From: Prevotellaceae bacterium UBA4301
GTDB taxonomy: Bacteria > Bacteroidota > Bacteroidia > Bacteroidales > Bacteroidaceae
DNA: 64,000 nucleotides
Assembly: GCA_002395775.1 (NCBI GenBank)
Contig: DGUV01000045.1
Location: forward strand, 61,821-125,820
Direction: 5' to 3'
Shown here: positions 44,849-53,028 of the stretch, in pieces
How positions within the stretch are numbered: position 1 is the stretch's first letter
How the letters are laid out: each line of letters starts with the position of its first letter
The notes under the pieces: generated by a model
The model's database searches: none
What the model saw: only the letters and a program-made list of their open reading frames with translations
What the model was told of the DNA's origin: nothing
Translations under genes and position numbers: made by a program

Positions 44849-45295
44849 TCACTTCACAACCAGCACCCAGTCGTTGGCCAGCACGTCTTGCTGCGACGGG
44901 TTCCATCCGCTTTGGATGGTGTTTTGTGCAGTCTTCAGACAGATGCAGCCGCCAGCATAAATCTCGCCGCCGTTGTTGTCGGCAATCTCCTTCAGTGCTG
45001 GGTCGTGACACCACTCGCTCTTGACCATCGCTTCTGGTTTCAGCCAAAGCCACATGCCTTTACCATTCCATCCCTGACGCGCCACCTTGAAGCCCCGCTT
45101 CAGTGCAGCGACTGCCTGTCCGAACGTGCCTGTTTCTCCTTCTTGCAGGAGTTCCGAATCTGTTGCTCCACAAACAAAGCAGGTTTCCATATCGCCGCGT
45201 GTGAATGTCGTGCCGTCCCATTCGGGGTCGTTCTCTCTTTTCGATTTTTCTACGGCGACGAGATACTTCTCAGCCATTTCGTCTAAGTTTACCAT
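44849..45295 (-). CDS. Tad2-like anti-Thoeris protein (DUF2829) with N-terminal extension (148 aa)
   Basis: Residues about 57-148 carry the DUF2829 pattern: TFGQAVAALKRGFKVARQGWNG, GMWLWLKPE, CICLKTAQN and QQDVLANDWVLV. DUF2829 proteins characterised as Tad2 bind the glycocyclic-ADPR signal made by Thoeris defence and so block it. The first ~55 residues, with a CFVC pair, are not part of the usual short Tad2 and may add a metal site or partner contact. It is the last gene of the packaging operon. Function inferred by family. Confidence 0.8.
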   Translation of the reverse strand: MVNLDEMAEKYLVAVEKSKRENDPEWDGTTFTRGDMETCFVCGATDSELLQEGETGTFGQAVAALKRGFKVARQGWNGKGMWLWLKPEAMVKSEWCHDPALKEIADNNGGEIYAGGCICLKTAQNTIQSGWNPSQQDVLANDWVLVVK

Positions 45296-45343
45296 AATTG
45301 CAGATGTTTAATTTGTATGAACATATTGGGTTAAATCTATTGC

Positions 45344-47293
45344 TTATGTGGGTGTGAATGCCAAGTTCCCGAACCTTCCTCGGAGTCGTCCACCCACCTT
45401 GTGCTTGCTCTCGGCACATTCCTTGATGCCGATGATTAGGTCGTCGAAGGCATCGGTGATGGTGGTGCGCTGGCGCTTATCTCCCCCTATGCCTTCTTCC
45501 GAGGTCAGTTTCTCTGCACCTTTGTACTTGCGGAAGGTGCCAGGCACGACGGCTGTGTTTTCGAGTGCTGCCCGAAGATAGACGCAGCGGCCCGACTCGC
45601 GGTTGATGAATACGGAGGGCGATGCCTGTCCCGCGAAGCAGTCGTTGATGTACTGGTACTTGCGTTCGTGTCGCCACGACGTGAACTCGGCGCGGGTCAC
45701 ATTGAAGCCGTAACTGGTCAGTTCGTCGGTCACTACGACATCGAAGCGCGACTGTTCCGACTCTTCCAGAGCGTAGGCTTTGCTGGCTCCCTGCTTGATG
45801 CTGCTGGCGACGTAGAAAATGACTTCCTTGCAGCCACGGCGCAAGAAGGGACGGTAATACTGTGCAAAGAGTTTCGACAGTCCGCGCAGACGCACGCCGT
45901 CCTGCACGAAGAACTCCTTCATCACCAGTAGCGACGGTTTGCCTTGGAATATGCGCGTCTGTCCTACTACGAAGCAGTTGATGTCTGAATTGGCATCCAG
46001 TGCTATACGCAGGGGTTCTTTGTAGTCGAGGTCGAGGTCCAGACTGCAATCTTCGCCGTCGTGCTGCAACTGGTCCCACTCCAGCGATTCCGTCTCGAAG
46101 TCTGTAGGCCACCGCTGTCCGTCGAGCGCACGTCCTTTGATGCGGGTGCTGTACTTGTCGAACACGAGGTCGGTGATTTCTTCGCTGACGTAGGTGTTGA
46201 GTTCTGAGAAGTTGCAGTAGAAGCCGTCCTTTGCCGAACCGCGAGGCTGATTGAGGATTTGCAGGCGGAAGAGCAGGTCGGGCAACTCGCGCTGCATCTG
46301 CCGAATCCACGCTTCTCCTCCCAACAAGGCAGCATTCTCGATGCTGGAGAACCGCCAGAAGGTCTCCGACTGTGTGCGCAGGGCGTAGAGTTTGCGCAGG
46401 TAGGCATCGCTTTGTGCGAGTTTTGCCGCGAGGTTGGTATGGTGCTCCTTGTCGTAGAGTTCCGCATACCTCACCTCTGCCATCATTTCCTCTATCTTTC
46501 GGTTGACATCTGTGGTCTCATATTCTGCTTCTTTTTCCCACAGACATTCGCGTGCGTTCAGTCCGGCATCGCTCACCCAGAGTTGCGAGAGCCACTTGTT
46601 GTTCATCTTCGGGTCGGTGCCGTAACCCCATCGCTTCTGCTCTGTCTTGCGGAAAGACTTCGGCAGAAAGTCGCCGCGCAGGGTGGGTAGCACTTCCTCC
46701 TTCACGCGCTGCCACGGCATATACTTCGTCTCGTCTCCCATAATGGCCGCAAGGTTCAGGCCGTTGGCACTACCCTTCACCGCCAGCGAAATCATCTGCC
46801 AGACAAAGCCGTTGGCAAACGATACGCAGTTCTCCCACACCCTCGGTTTTGCCAGCGGCGTAGGCCATCTGAGACGGGCAGGCGGACGGCCAAGGAAGTA
46901 AAGCATACCCTCTACGAAACCCAGCAGGTTCATCACCTTCAGCACGTTGGGCATCGTGCGCGTGTAGTTCTGCTTGGCACTGGCTCCGCAGAAACCGCCC
47001 ATCATGCGGGCCAGTCCGGTGGTCACGTCAGCCATGTTGAAGGCCAGGAATGCCGACTTACCCGTACCGCGCCCTGCCAATACCTTCGTGGAGCGCGAAC
47101 CGAAGTTGCGCACTTTCTTCTGCCACGGAGCCATATACACCGTGTTGCGCCCGTCGCCCTGGTAGTCGATGTATTCACCCTCCTCGTCGCAGTCATCGTC
47201 GCTGGGGCCGGGCTTGTAGTCCTCCACGTTGGGGAGCATCCGCGACTCAAACAGGTCGCTGCTGTTGTTGGGGTTACTGCCTATCCTTGACAT
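45344..47293 (-). CDS. terL: Terminase large subunit
   Basis: 649 residues. ATPase: Walker A VLAGRGTGKS (71-80), Walker B AAIMGDE (about 180-187). Nuclease: RIALDANSD (about 423) begins the RNase-H-like domain, with further acidic residues near the C-terminus (TDAFDDLIIG). It packages DNA into the prohead through the portal. The N-terminal 50 acidic residues are longer than usual. Directly downstream of the small-subunit candidate (9 bases). Confidence 0.9.
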   Translation of the reverse strand: MSRIGSNPNNSSDLFESRMLPNVEDYKPGPSDDDCDEEGEYIDYQGDGRNTVYMAPWQKKVRNFGSRSTKVLAGRGTGKSAFLAFNMADVTTGLARMMGGFCGASAKQNYTRTMPNVLKVMNLLGFVEGMLYFLGRPPARLRWPTPLAKPRVWENCVSFANGFVWQMISLAVKGSANGLNLAAIMGDETKYMPWQRVKEEVLPTLRGDFLPKSFRKTEQKRWGYGTDPKMNNKWLSQLWVSDAGLNARECLWEKEAEYETTDVNRKIEEMMAEVRYAELYDKEHHTNLAAKLAQSDAYLRKLYALRTQSETFWRFSSIENAALLGGEAWIRQMQRELPDLLFRLQILNQPRGSAKDGFYCNFSELNTYVSEEITDLVFDKYSTRIKGRALDGQRWPTDFETESLEWDQLQHDGEDCSLDLDLDYKEPLRIALDANSDINCFVVGQTRIFQGKPSLLVMKEFFVQDGVRLRGLSKLFAQYYRPFLRRGCKEVIFYVASSIKQGASKAYALEESEQSRFDVVVTDELTSYGFNVTRAEFTSWRHERKYQYINDCFAGQASPSVFINRESGRCVYLRAALENTAVVPGTFRKYKGAEKLTSEEGIGGDKRQRTTITDAFDDLIIGIKECAESKHKVGGRLRGRFGNLAFTPT

Positions 47294-47300
47294 AGTTTCT

Positions 47301-47329
47301 GATTACTCCGGTTGTTCTGAATACTCGGG
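47301..47329. repeat. 9-base repeat at the small terminase C-terminus
   Basis: Units GATTACTCC, GGTTGTTCT and GAATACTCG form the last codons (APEYSEQPE) of the upstream gene. Same family as at 12.9, 25.1, 48.4 and 50.9 kb. Confidence 0.6.
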
Positions 47330-47998
47330 TGCCTGCTCCCCTCCCTCCACGGGAGGGGTTGGGGGTGGGTCTGCCTTTCCCCTTGCCACCATCACCTCCA
47401 CCATTTTCTCGATGCGCACCTCCTTCTCGTCCACATAGCCGCCGTACTTCGCCATGATGCGCTTCATCTCCTGGTCGTCCACATCCTCTTTCGTGTCGTC
47501 CGCGTCCTTGACGCTGGTCGTCACCACAGGTGGCAGGAACGCCATCTTGCTCATGTCTATGCGCTCTTCTTCCGGCTTATCCAGCTGTGCCACCTCCATC
47601 AGGCGTTTGCTGCCCTTGTCGAGGGCGTTCACGTTGTCCGTCTCCATACCGATGCGCATCATCTTGTCGGCGGCGGCGCGTACCTTCGCTTCGTCTATGC
47701 GGCGGCTGGGCGGCGCGATGTGCTCCACCACGAAGTCGAACAGAAACTTATCTTTTTGCGCCATGCGCCACTCGGAGTAAATATCAGCCCCCTTGCCCTT
47801 CACCAGTTGCTTGAACATGGCGAAGGGGTCCAGTGTAATAGGGTTCTTTACCCACTGCCAATACACGTGCTGCACCCGTGCGAGGCGTTCCTTGTGTTCG
47901 CGCCGTATGTCGAGGTCGGCAATCGGCACCCCCTGCTCGAAGTGCATCAGTGCCCCCGTCATCAGCTTCTGCGATATGGTTACTGTTTCTTCTGCCAT
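47303..47998 (-). CDS. terS: Putative terminase small subunit (231 aa)
   Basis: Helical, charged protein directly upstream of terL. The N-terminal half has helix-turn-helix-like content (about 20-60) and the middle is acidic. The last ~30 residues (PPPTPPVEGGEQAPEYSEQPE) are translated from two dispersed repeats and are not part of the native fold. Call rests on position, size and composition. Confidence 0.6.
   Translation of the reverse strand: MAEETVTISQKLMTGALMHFEQGVPIADLDIRREHKERLARVQHVYWQWVKNPITLDPFAMFKQLVKGKGADIYSEWRMAQKDKFLFDFVVEHIAPPSRRIDEAKVRAAADKMMRIGMETDNVNALDKGSKRLMEVAQLDKPEEERIDMSKMAFLPPVVTTSVKDADDTKEDVDDQEMKRIMAKYGGYVDEKEVRIEKMVEVMVARGKADPPPTPPVEGGEQAPEYSEQPE
47336..47372. repeat. 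GC-rich dispersed hairpin repeat inside the small terminase gene
   Basis: CTCCCCTCCC and GGGAGGGG arms with a GGGGGTGGGTCT tail. Translates in frame to DPPPTPPVEGG. Member of the repeat family listed at 13.0 kb. Confidence 0.75.
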
Positions 47999-48002
47999 AT
48001 TA

Positions 48003-48062
48003 CCTTTCTTACAATTCGTTTAATTCGTGAAATTCGTGGTAGAAAAATGTCCGCGTAATCCG
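48003..48062. repeat. AATTCGTGG-type dispersed repeat
   Basis: ACAATTCGTTTAATTCGTG, AAATTCGTGG and CCGCGTAATCCGTGG fill the 67-base gap between two genes of the packaging operon. Similar phrases occur at 15.0, 50.1, 52.1 and 62.5 kb. Confidence 0.65.
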
Positions 48063-48065
48063 TGG

Positions 48066-48404
48066 TTATACTTCTTCCGCTTCCGCCCACCCTGTGTCGG
48101 GCTTCCATCCGTCCTTCTCCTGCAAGTACATCACCCGCTGAGAGCCGAGGTAGTGCCAGCGGAAGCCGTGTCCCAGCAGCAGCCGCTCCGCCATCGGCCA
48201 CGGGTCGCCCCAGTCGATTGTTGCCCGCAGTCCCATCGCGTCGCGCAGTTGTCCGGCATCCATCACCTCCACGCCGATAGCGAAGCCCGGCATGGGTAAC
48301 CACCGCTCTATGAATCCCATCACCGCTGCCTCCGCGTTTTCCTCCACCGCGTCGATGTCCGTCACCTTCTTCGGTGCTTTCTCTTCTTGTTCCTGTTCTG
48401 CCAT
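48066..48404 (-). CDS. Hypothetical protein of the packaging operon (112 aa)
   Basis: Acidic N-terminal helix, then a Trp/Gly-rich domain (WGDPWPMAERLLLGHGFRWHYLG) ending in an acidic tail. Lies between amidase and small terminase. No family recognised. Confidence 0.6.
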   Translation of the reverse strand: MAEQEQEEKAPKKVTDIDAVEENAEAAVMGFIERWLPMPGFAIGVEVMDAGQLRDAMGLRATIDWGDPWPMAERLLLGHGFRWHYLGSQRVMYLQEKDGWKPDTGWAEAEEV

Positions 48405-48425
48405 AGTTCCGATTATTCCGATTAC

Positions 48426-49058
48426 TCACACCTTCCTGTATTCCTTCGTCGCATCAAAACTTGGGCACGCCTTGTTAGCGAAGTCCCGGTGCCCGTGTAT
48501 CTCCGCCTGGGGGTAGAGTTTGCGCAGGTCGAGCAGCAGCGAGAGCAGTGCCGCCTTCTGTAGGTCGGTTCGCGTGTCCTTCGGTGTCTTGCCATCGGGA
48601 GCCACGCCACCCACATACACCACGCCGATGCTGTTAGCGTTGTGCCCCGTGCAGTGCGCTCCGCTGATGTCCACGTCGCGCCCTTCGTGTACCGTGCCGT
48701 CGCGATACACCACATAGTGATACCCGATGTCCGACCATCCCTGCAGCTTGTGCCACTGCCGTATGTCCGCCACCGTGTAGTCGCGGTACTCCGGCGTCGC
48801 CGTGCAATGCACGATAATCTCCTTGATGTTGCGTCGGCTCTTCTTCAGTCCCAGTGCCGACTTCGCCACACCCGGCAGCAGTTTTGCCAACGTAGCAGGC
48901 CCGACGATGCCGTCATCCTTCAGTCCGTGCTCCCGCTGAAACTCCCTGACGCGCTCCGTCGTCAGCGGTCCCCAGATGCCGTCGGGGTACAGCCGCAAAG
49001 TCTTCTGTATCTGCCGTACCACCTCTCCCCTACTCCCTTGCTTGTATAGTGTTGCCAT
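48426..49058 (-). CDS. N-acetylmuramoyl-L-alanine amidase with PG-binding domain (210 aa)
   Basis: Residues about 7-61 form a PG_binding_1 domain (QGSRGEVVRQIQKTL ... GIVGPATLAKLL pattern). The Amidase_2 domain has zinc ligands H84 (IIVHCTAT), H190 (GHRD) and C198 (ACPSFD), with the T7-lysozyme-like 8-residue H-C spacing. It would cut the amide between MurNAc and the stem peptide. No signal peptide. It lies in the packaging operon, far from the M15 lysin. Confidence 0.9.
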   Translation of the reverse strand: MATLYKQGSRGEVVRQIQKTLRLYPDGIWGPLTTERVREFQREHGLKDDGIVGPATLAKLLPGVAKSALGLKKSRRNIKEIIVHCTATPEYRDYTVADIRQWHKLQGWSDIGYHYVVYRDGTVHEGRDVDISGAHCTGHNANSIGVVYVGGVAPDGKTPKDTRTDLQKAALLSLLLDLRKLYPQAEIHGHRDFANKACPSFDATKEYRKV

Positions 49059-49068
49059 AATTCTTCAG

Positions 49069-49689
49069 TTATAACCGTTTGATGAATTTCAGTTGATAAC
49101 CGTCGCGGATATGCACGATGCCTGGATATTGCCGTTGCAGGAAGTCCCATGCACGGGTGCTGTGGCGGTGCCACATCGAGACGGGATGCACTCGCTCGCC
49201 CGAAGGCAGCAGGTAGAAATCTGCCCGCAGTCTGTCTATCAGTTCATAGTTGGCGGCCCGATAGATAGTTCCGTTGTTCCCCGCCGTGGTGTCGGCGTAT
49301 GAGATGAGTACCTTCACCTCCGGGTGAGCCAAGCGCATGTAGTGGTGGAAGAGCGAAAGAGTGATGGTCTCGCTGAACTTCGGCATCGTATCGGACAACC
49401 ACATGCGGTCGAACTCACGCACCTCTTCAGGTCGGTACTCGCCCTTTATCTTCGGGCGTATGCCGTAGCCGCATTGCAGCGCACCTTCTACCCTTCCATG
49501 ATAGATGACCAGCAGCGACACGAAAGAGTTCTGCGTCACCTTGTGCGAATAGTGATGCTGGCAGATGATTCTGTCTGCCTCTGCTTTCTCGCACTCGATG
49601 ATGCGGATACCCTTCTCCGGTACCTCGTAGCCGATGCAACGGCCAGCGAGGTCGTAGATGGGCACTTTCTTATATCGCTTCCTTGCCAT
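49069..49689 (-). CDS. Mom-like DNA adenine modification protein (206 aa)
   Basis: Segments in order: ECEKAEADRIICQHHYSH near 32-49, EFDRMWLSDTMPKFSE near 93-108, and SYADTTAGNNGTIYRA near 133-148. This order and the SYADT...GTIY motif match the Mom family of GNAT-fold proteins, which convert adenine to a methylcarbamoyl-type modified base and protect phage DNA from many restriction enzymes. Mom of phage Mu needs Dam-linked control; here a phage Dam-type gene exists on the other strand. Activity is inferred from motifs. Confidence 0.7.
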   Translation of the reverse strand: MARKRYKKVPIYDLAGRCIGYEVPEKGIRIIECEKAEADRIICQHHYSHKVTQNSFVSLLVIYHGRVEGALQCGYGIRPKIKGEYRPEEVREFDRMWLSDTMPKFSETITLSLFHHYMRLAHPEVKVLISYADTTAGNNGTIYRAANYELIDRLRADFYLLPSGERVHPVSMWHRHSTRAWDFLQRQYPGIVHIRDGYQLKFIKRL

Positions 49690-49701
49690 AGGCTTACTGA
49701 G

Positions 49702-49770
49702 TTAAAAGTGAAGAGTGAAGAATGCGCCAAGCAGCGTGAACACCAGCGCACCGAAAAGAAATCTTTTCAT
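49702..49770 (-). CDS. Tiny hydrophobic peptide (22 aa)
   Basis: MKRFLFGALVFTLLGAFFTLHF is too long to be random hydrophobic noise only if translated; it would form a single membrane span. The last codons overlap a GTGAAGAGTGAA repeat. Located just upstream of the Mom-like gene and before an amidase, so a small holin-type role is possible but weakly supported. Confidence 0.3.
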   Translation of the reverse strand: MKRFLFGALVFTLLGAFFTLHF

Positions 49771-49818
49771 TGTCGTTTTTGTGTTTTGATTGTTAATACT
49801 CGGCTTGTTGCCGTTATG

Positions 49819-50019
49819 CTACATCTTAATCAGCGACTGCACGTTCCGTGGTATCGGTTTCTCTCTGCCTATGTCAATCACTATGCGGTTGCTCCACTTC
49901 TCGCAGTGCATCCGCGCGTTCACCCTCATGTCAGGCTCCAGCCCGCAACTGTTCACTTCCCTACCGTCGGCATAGATGTTTACAAACCTTCGTCCGCAAG
50001 TCATGCAATTCTTATCCAT
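49819..50019 (-). CDS. Small Cys-rich protein (66 aa)
   Basis: CMTCGRRF (C5, C8) plus C25 and C39 suggest a small zinc site. No family recognised. Located between the tail-terminator-like gene and the Mom-like gene. Confidence 0.55.
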   Translation of the reverse strand: MDKNCMTCGRRFVNIYADGREVNSCGLEPDMRVNARMHCEKWSNRIVIDIGREKPIPRNVQSLIKM

Positions 50020-50094
50020 AGTCGTTGTTTTTAATGTCCCACAGTCATCGGCTTTGCCGCTTTGCTCGTCAAAGAAATCGCAGGAATACGCGGA

Positions 50095-50160
50095 TGCTTA
50101 ATTCGTATAATTCGTGCAATTCGTGGTTAAGAGAAATCAATCCGTGTATCCGTGGTTCAG
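50095..50160. repeat. AATTCGTGG-type dispersed repeat
   Basis: TTAATTCGTATAATTCGTG, CAATTCGTGGTTA and ATCCGTGTATCCGTGG occupy the gap between genes. Same family as 15.0 and 48.0 kb. Confidence 0.65.
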
Positions 50161-50666
50161 TCCTCAATGTACAAATCCTCGTTCACGCACAGATTCAGCG
50201 GTTCCTCCCTCGTGAACTGCACCATCACCCCGTACCACCCATCCTCTTTCGGATCAGTGCTCACGAAATCAATCATCGCATTGTCCAGGTCAATCCGTGC
50301 AAAGTCCCCGTCGATGTTCTCCGCCATCTCCTTCTCGTGCTTGTCGAGCAGCCACGCCAAGAACTGCTGGCAGTGATACCACGCCTCTTCCCTCGCCTCT
50401 GCCGCCGCCTCGCCGTCAGCCATCGCCCTGGCCCTCACAAAGAAATACACTGGGTATGTCCGCTCGGGCCGCGTGATTGTACCGCCGCCCTCCACCACGC
50501 TTTCCATCATCACCATCGGCGAAAACTTAGGCATGATACCCTTAGCCATCTCCACCAACCCGCCCTGCGAGTCAGTGAGGTAAAACCGCTTGTTCCCGTT
50601 CGTCGGGTTATCCAGCATCGGTTTATACGTCTTGCACCATTGGCGCACAATACTGTGAAATGTCAT
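50157..50666 (-). CDS. Putative virion protein, tail-terminator-like (169 aa)
   Basis: Alpha/beta composition with VYFFVRARAMADGEAAAEAREEA and a final VQFTREEPLNLC strand recalls tail completion/terminator proteins, which cap the tail tube. No confident family match. Sits upstream in the packaging operon. Confidence 0.4.
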   Translation of the reverse strand: MTFHSIVRQWCKTYKPMLDNPTNGNKRFYLTDSQGGLVEMAKGIMPKFSPMVMMESVVEGGGTITRPERTYPVYFFVRARAMADGEAAAEAREEAWYHCQQFLAWLLDKHEKEMAENIDGDFARIDLDNAMIDFVSTDPKEDGWYGVMVQFTREEPLNLCVNEDLYIED

Positions 50667-50689
50667 AGTCGTGTCTGTGTTTTATCTGT

Positions 50690-51817
50690 TTATCCCTGTT
50701 TGTCGTCCTGTTTATCCGGGTTTATTTCTACTCCGAAGTGTTCCGCCGCAGCCACCACCTTCTCATCCTTCAGCGCACTATCCAGCGGTTCCAGCATCAG
50801 GTACTCCTTCCAGTTCATCTCCCATTGCTCGATGCGCTTCTCTCTGGCTTCTCCCTCCTTGCCACGTCGCAGGTCGATAAGCCACTTCCGCAGTTCCCTG
50901 CGTCTCGCCTTTTGCTCCGAGGTCAGTTCAGTTGGATTACTCTGACTACTCTGATTGCTCTGAGTATTCCGATCACTCTGCCCACCATCCACAACATAAG
51001 CATTCCCCAGTGCATCGACGCCCACACGCCCGTCGCGGACGAGCTTCTCCCACTCTGCATCCAGTTCCTTATAAATCCCCTTCAGCGTACTGTCAATCTT
51101 CGTCGCCTTCCGTGCCCATGCTGCCCTCGCATCCGGCTTCGCATTAACATCCTCCATCAAGAGGCGCATCTTCTCCCGTGCTTCGTCCAATTCCCGCAGC
51201 ATCCCCCACACAGCCCCTGCCCGCTCCTGCGTACCCTTCGGCAAAAGATAAGCGTACTGGTCGATGTGCTTTGGGCGTGCAGGCAAAAGACCCACCCCCG
51301 ACCCCTCCCGTGGAGGGAGGGGAGTAGATACCTTTGCGGTTAGTGTGCCCTGCGATTCCGTCGCAGGGTTATTCTTTTGTCCCGCAAAAATATCCTTCTG
51401 TGTTTTACTCGGTTTATCGTTTTGTTTGTTCGGGTTTATCGCTCCCTGTTCGCCAGCCCCATTGTGATTTGTGCATTGTGAATTGTGCATTGCAGAAAGC
51501 TCATCCGTGAGTTTTCTCACCGCCCGCCACGCGCTCTTCACCCACAACTGGCTCGGCAGCCACGTCTCCGTCACCGCCATCAGCGCCGTCAGCAGCACAG
51601 CCCCCTCGTGCGCCGCCTCGCAGTCCTCCCTCTCCCACCTTCCACTCATCATCATCAGGTTCTGCGCCTTCGCCATCGGCCTGTCCGTCAGCGCCAGCAG
51701 CCGCTCACCGGAAGAGCACAACCACTCTCCCACCCTCTTGCGGTACGCCTCGCGCTCCACGTCGGTCATATCCCCGTAGGGTTTCAGGTATTCACCCGTT
51801 GTCAGTTTCTTAATCAT
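50690..51817 (-). CDS. Hypothetical packaging-operon protein with two repeat insertions (375 aa)
   Basis: Three helical regions (about 1-110, 185-285 and 305-365). The linkers are repeat-derived: AMHNSQCTNHNG and TPLPPREGSGVGLLP near 110-180, and QSDRNTQSNQSSQSN near 281-296. Both insertions keep frame, so the linkers tolerate insertion. Native function unknown. Confidence 0.6.
   Translation of the reverse strand: MIKKLTTGEYLKPYGDMTDVEREAYRKRVGEWLCSSGERLLALTDRPMAKAQNLMMMSGRWEREDCEAAHEGAVLLTALMAVTETWLPSQLWVKSAWRAVRKLTDELSAMHNSQCTNHNGAGEQGAINPNKQNDKPSKTQKDIFAGQKNNPATESQGTLTAKVSTPLPPREGSGVGLLPARPKHIDQYAYLLPKGTQERAGAVWGMLRELDEAREKMRLLMEDVNAKPDARAAWARKATKIDSTLKGIYKELDAEWEKLVRDGRVGVDALGNAYVVDGGQSDRNTQSNQSSQSNPTELTSEQKARRRELRKWLIDLRRGKEGEAREKRIEQWEMNWKEYLMLEPLDSALKDEKVVAAAEHFGVEINPDKQDDKQG
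50934..50980. repeat. In-frame 9-base tandem repeat
   Basis: About five units (GATTACTCT, GACTACTCT, GATTGCTCT, GAGTATTCC, GATCACTCT), coding for SDRNTQSNQSSQSN on the other strand. Near copy of the array at 25.1 kb. Confidence 0.75.
51289..51324. repeat. GC-rich dispersed hairpin repeat, in frame
   Basis: ACCCCCGACCCCTCCC and GGAGGGAGGGGAG arms; translates in the leftward gene to STPLPPREGSGVGLLP. Inverted relative to the 47.3-kb copy. Confidence 0.75.
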
Positions 51818-51831
51818 AAAGCCTTCAGTGT

Positions 51832-52068
51832 TTAGTTATAAACAGATTGATACTCTCGACCTCCGCACAAAAGCCTATCCTTATCAGGCTTATCGCCAAA
51901 CCAGTAGTTGTCGCAGTAATACCCAGCCAACGCATCCATAACAGAAGGTGCGCTTATACTGACAGCCCCTCCGTCATCGCTGACATCCATCTCGCGTTTC
52001 GACTTTTTTAACCTCCGGCAATTCCAGCAGGAAGGCTTAAAAGGTATGCGGTATTTTCTGTGGCTCAT
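51832..52068 (-). CDS. Small Cys-rich hypothetical protein (78 aa)
   Basis: Start chosen at MSHRKYRIPF because upstream codons fall in a dispersed repeat. CWNC pair plus YC and LLC suggest a zinc site. Function unknown. Confidence 0.5.
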   Translation of the reverse strand: MSHRKYRIPFKPSCWNCRRLKKSKREMDVSDDGGAVSISAPSVMDALAGYYCDNYWFGDKPDKDRLLCGGREYQSVYN

Positions 52069-52205
52069 GTCCGTGTAATCCGTTGTTTTTATGTCCCGCA
52101 GAAACCGCAGAAACATGTAGATATTGGAATCTGTGCAATCTGCGAAATCTTAGTTATAAAACCTTTCTGCGCTCTCCATTTCTCTGCGGTAACTCTATTT
52201 TTTCA

Positions 52206-52487
52206 CTATTCACTCTTCACTTGCGCAGCGTCCCTGTATATCTTCGCCAATTCGTCCGGCAGCAGGTCTCTCTTCAACATCTCCTTGGCCTGTGCTCCCA
52301 GCGCACTATTGAGCAACTGCCACAGCAGCAGATGGTCTTCGTCGGTCATACGCTCCAGGGTCTGCGGTTTGTCGTTGATTCTGCACGCCAGGCTCATGTT
52401 GTTGTTCTTCCCGAAAAACGTCATGCTGAACTGCAGTCTCACCCGCTCCCGCTTCTTTTGAAATTTCTCCCTGTCAATCTGTTTCAT
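52206..52487 (-). CDS. Hypothetical basic protein (93 aa)
   Basis: Basic N-terminal 25 residues, then a helical domain (MTDEDHLLLWQLLNSALG). Operon member between two small genes. No family recognised. Confidence 0.55.
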   Translation of the reverse strand: MKQIDREKFQKKRERVRLQFSMTFFGKNNNMSLACRINDKPQTLERMTDEDHLLLWQLLNSALGAQAKEMLKRDLLPDELAKIYRDAAQVKSE

Positions 52488-52543
52488 AATCGTAAGTTTT
52501 ATTTTTAATTTTTATTCTTCATTCCTCACTCTTCATTCTTCAC

Positions 52544-52948
52544 TCAGAAGGCTTTCACTTGTGCAATCATCCTCTCCAGTTCCCTCTTCTTCTCCATTAT
52601 CGGCCCAAGCTCCAAACGCGACGCACCATGGTTCCACTCCCGGAAGTCCGGACAACCGTCCAACGACCCGAACGTCTCCATGTAATCACAGGTGTAATCG
52701 TACCACCGCATCAGTTCCTCCTCCGGCAGGTCGCCCGTCAGGTCCTCAATCATCGTCTGCATCCCGAAGGCATAGTCCCCGAACATACACGTGTTGCAGA
52801 ACTTATCCACGAAATACGTGTCCCGGTCGTCATACCTCGGCAGTCCATGTTTCTCCGCAAACAGATTCACAATCTCCACCGCCGCCGCACGCAGACCCTC
52901 AATGGCCCTCAGTGCCAAGTCATGCCTCTTTTCCTTCTCAGTCACCAT
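52544..52948 (-). CDS. Hypothetical protein (134 aa)
   Basis: Start taken at MVTEKEKRHD; an 8-residue longer version from 52972 is possible but lies in a dispersed repeat. Helical, acidic, with CNTCMFG and a YDYTCDYMET segment. Follows the MazG-like gene. No family recognised. Confidence 0.55.
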   Translation of the reverse strand: MVTEKEKRHDLALRAIEGLRAAAVEIVNLFAEKHGLPRYDDRDTYFVDKFCNTCMFGDYAFGMQTMIEDLTGDLPEEELMRWYDYTCDYMETFGSLDGCPDFREWNHGASRLELGPIMEKKRELERMIAQVKAF

Positions 52949-53028
52949 TATATTTTCACTTTTCATTTCCAAATTTTCAACTCTCCACTCGGCCCGTAGG
53001 GGCGCTTGGCTTGTTCAAGAACTCTCAA

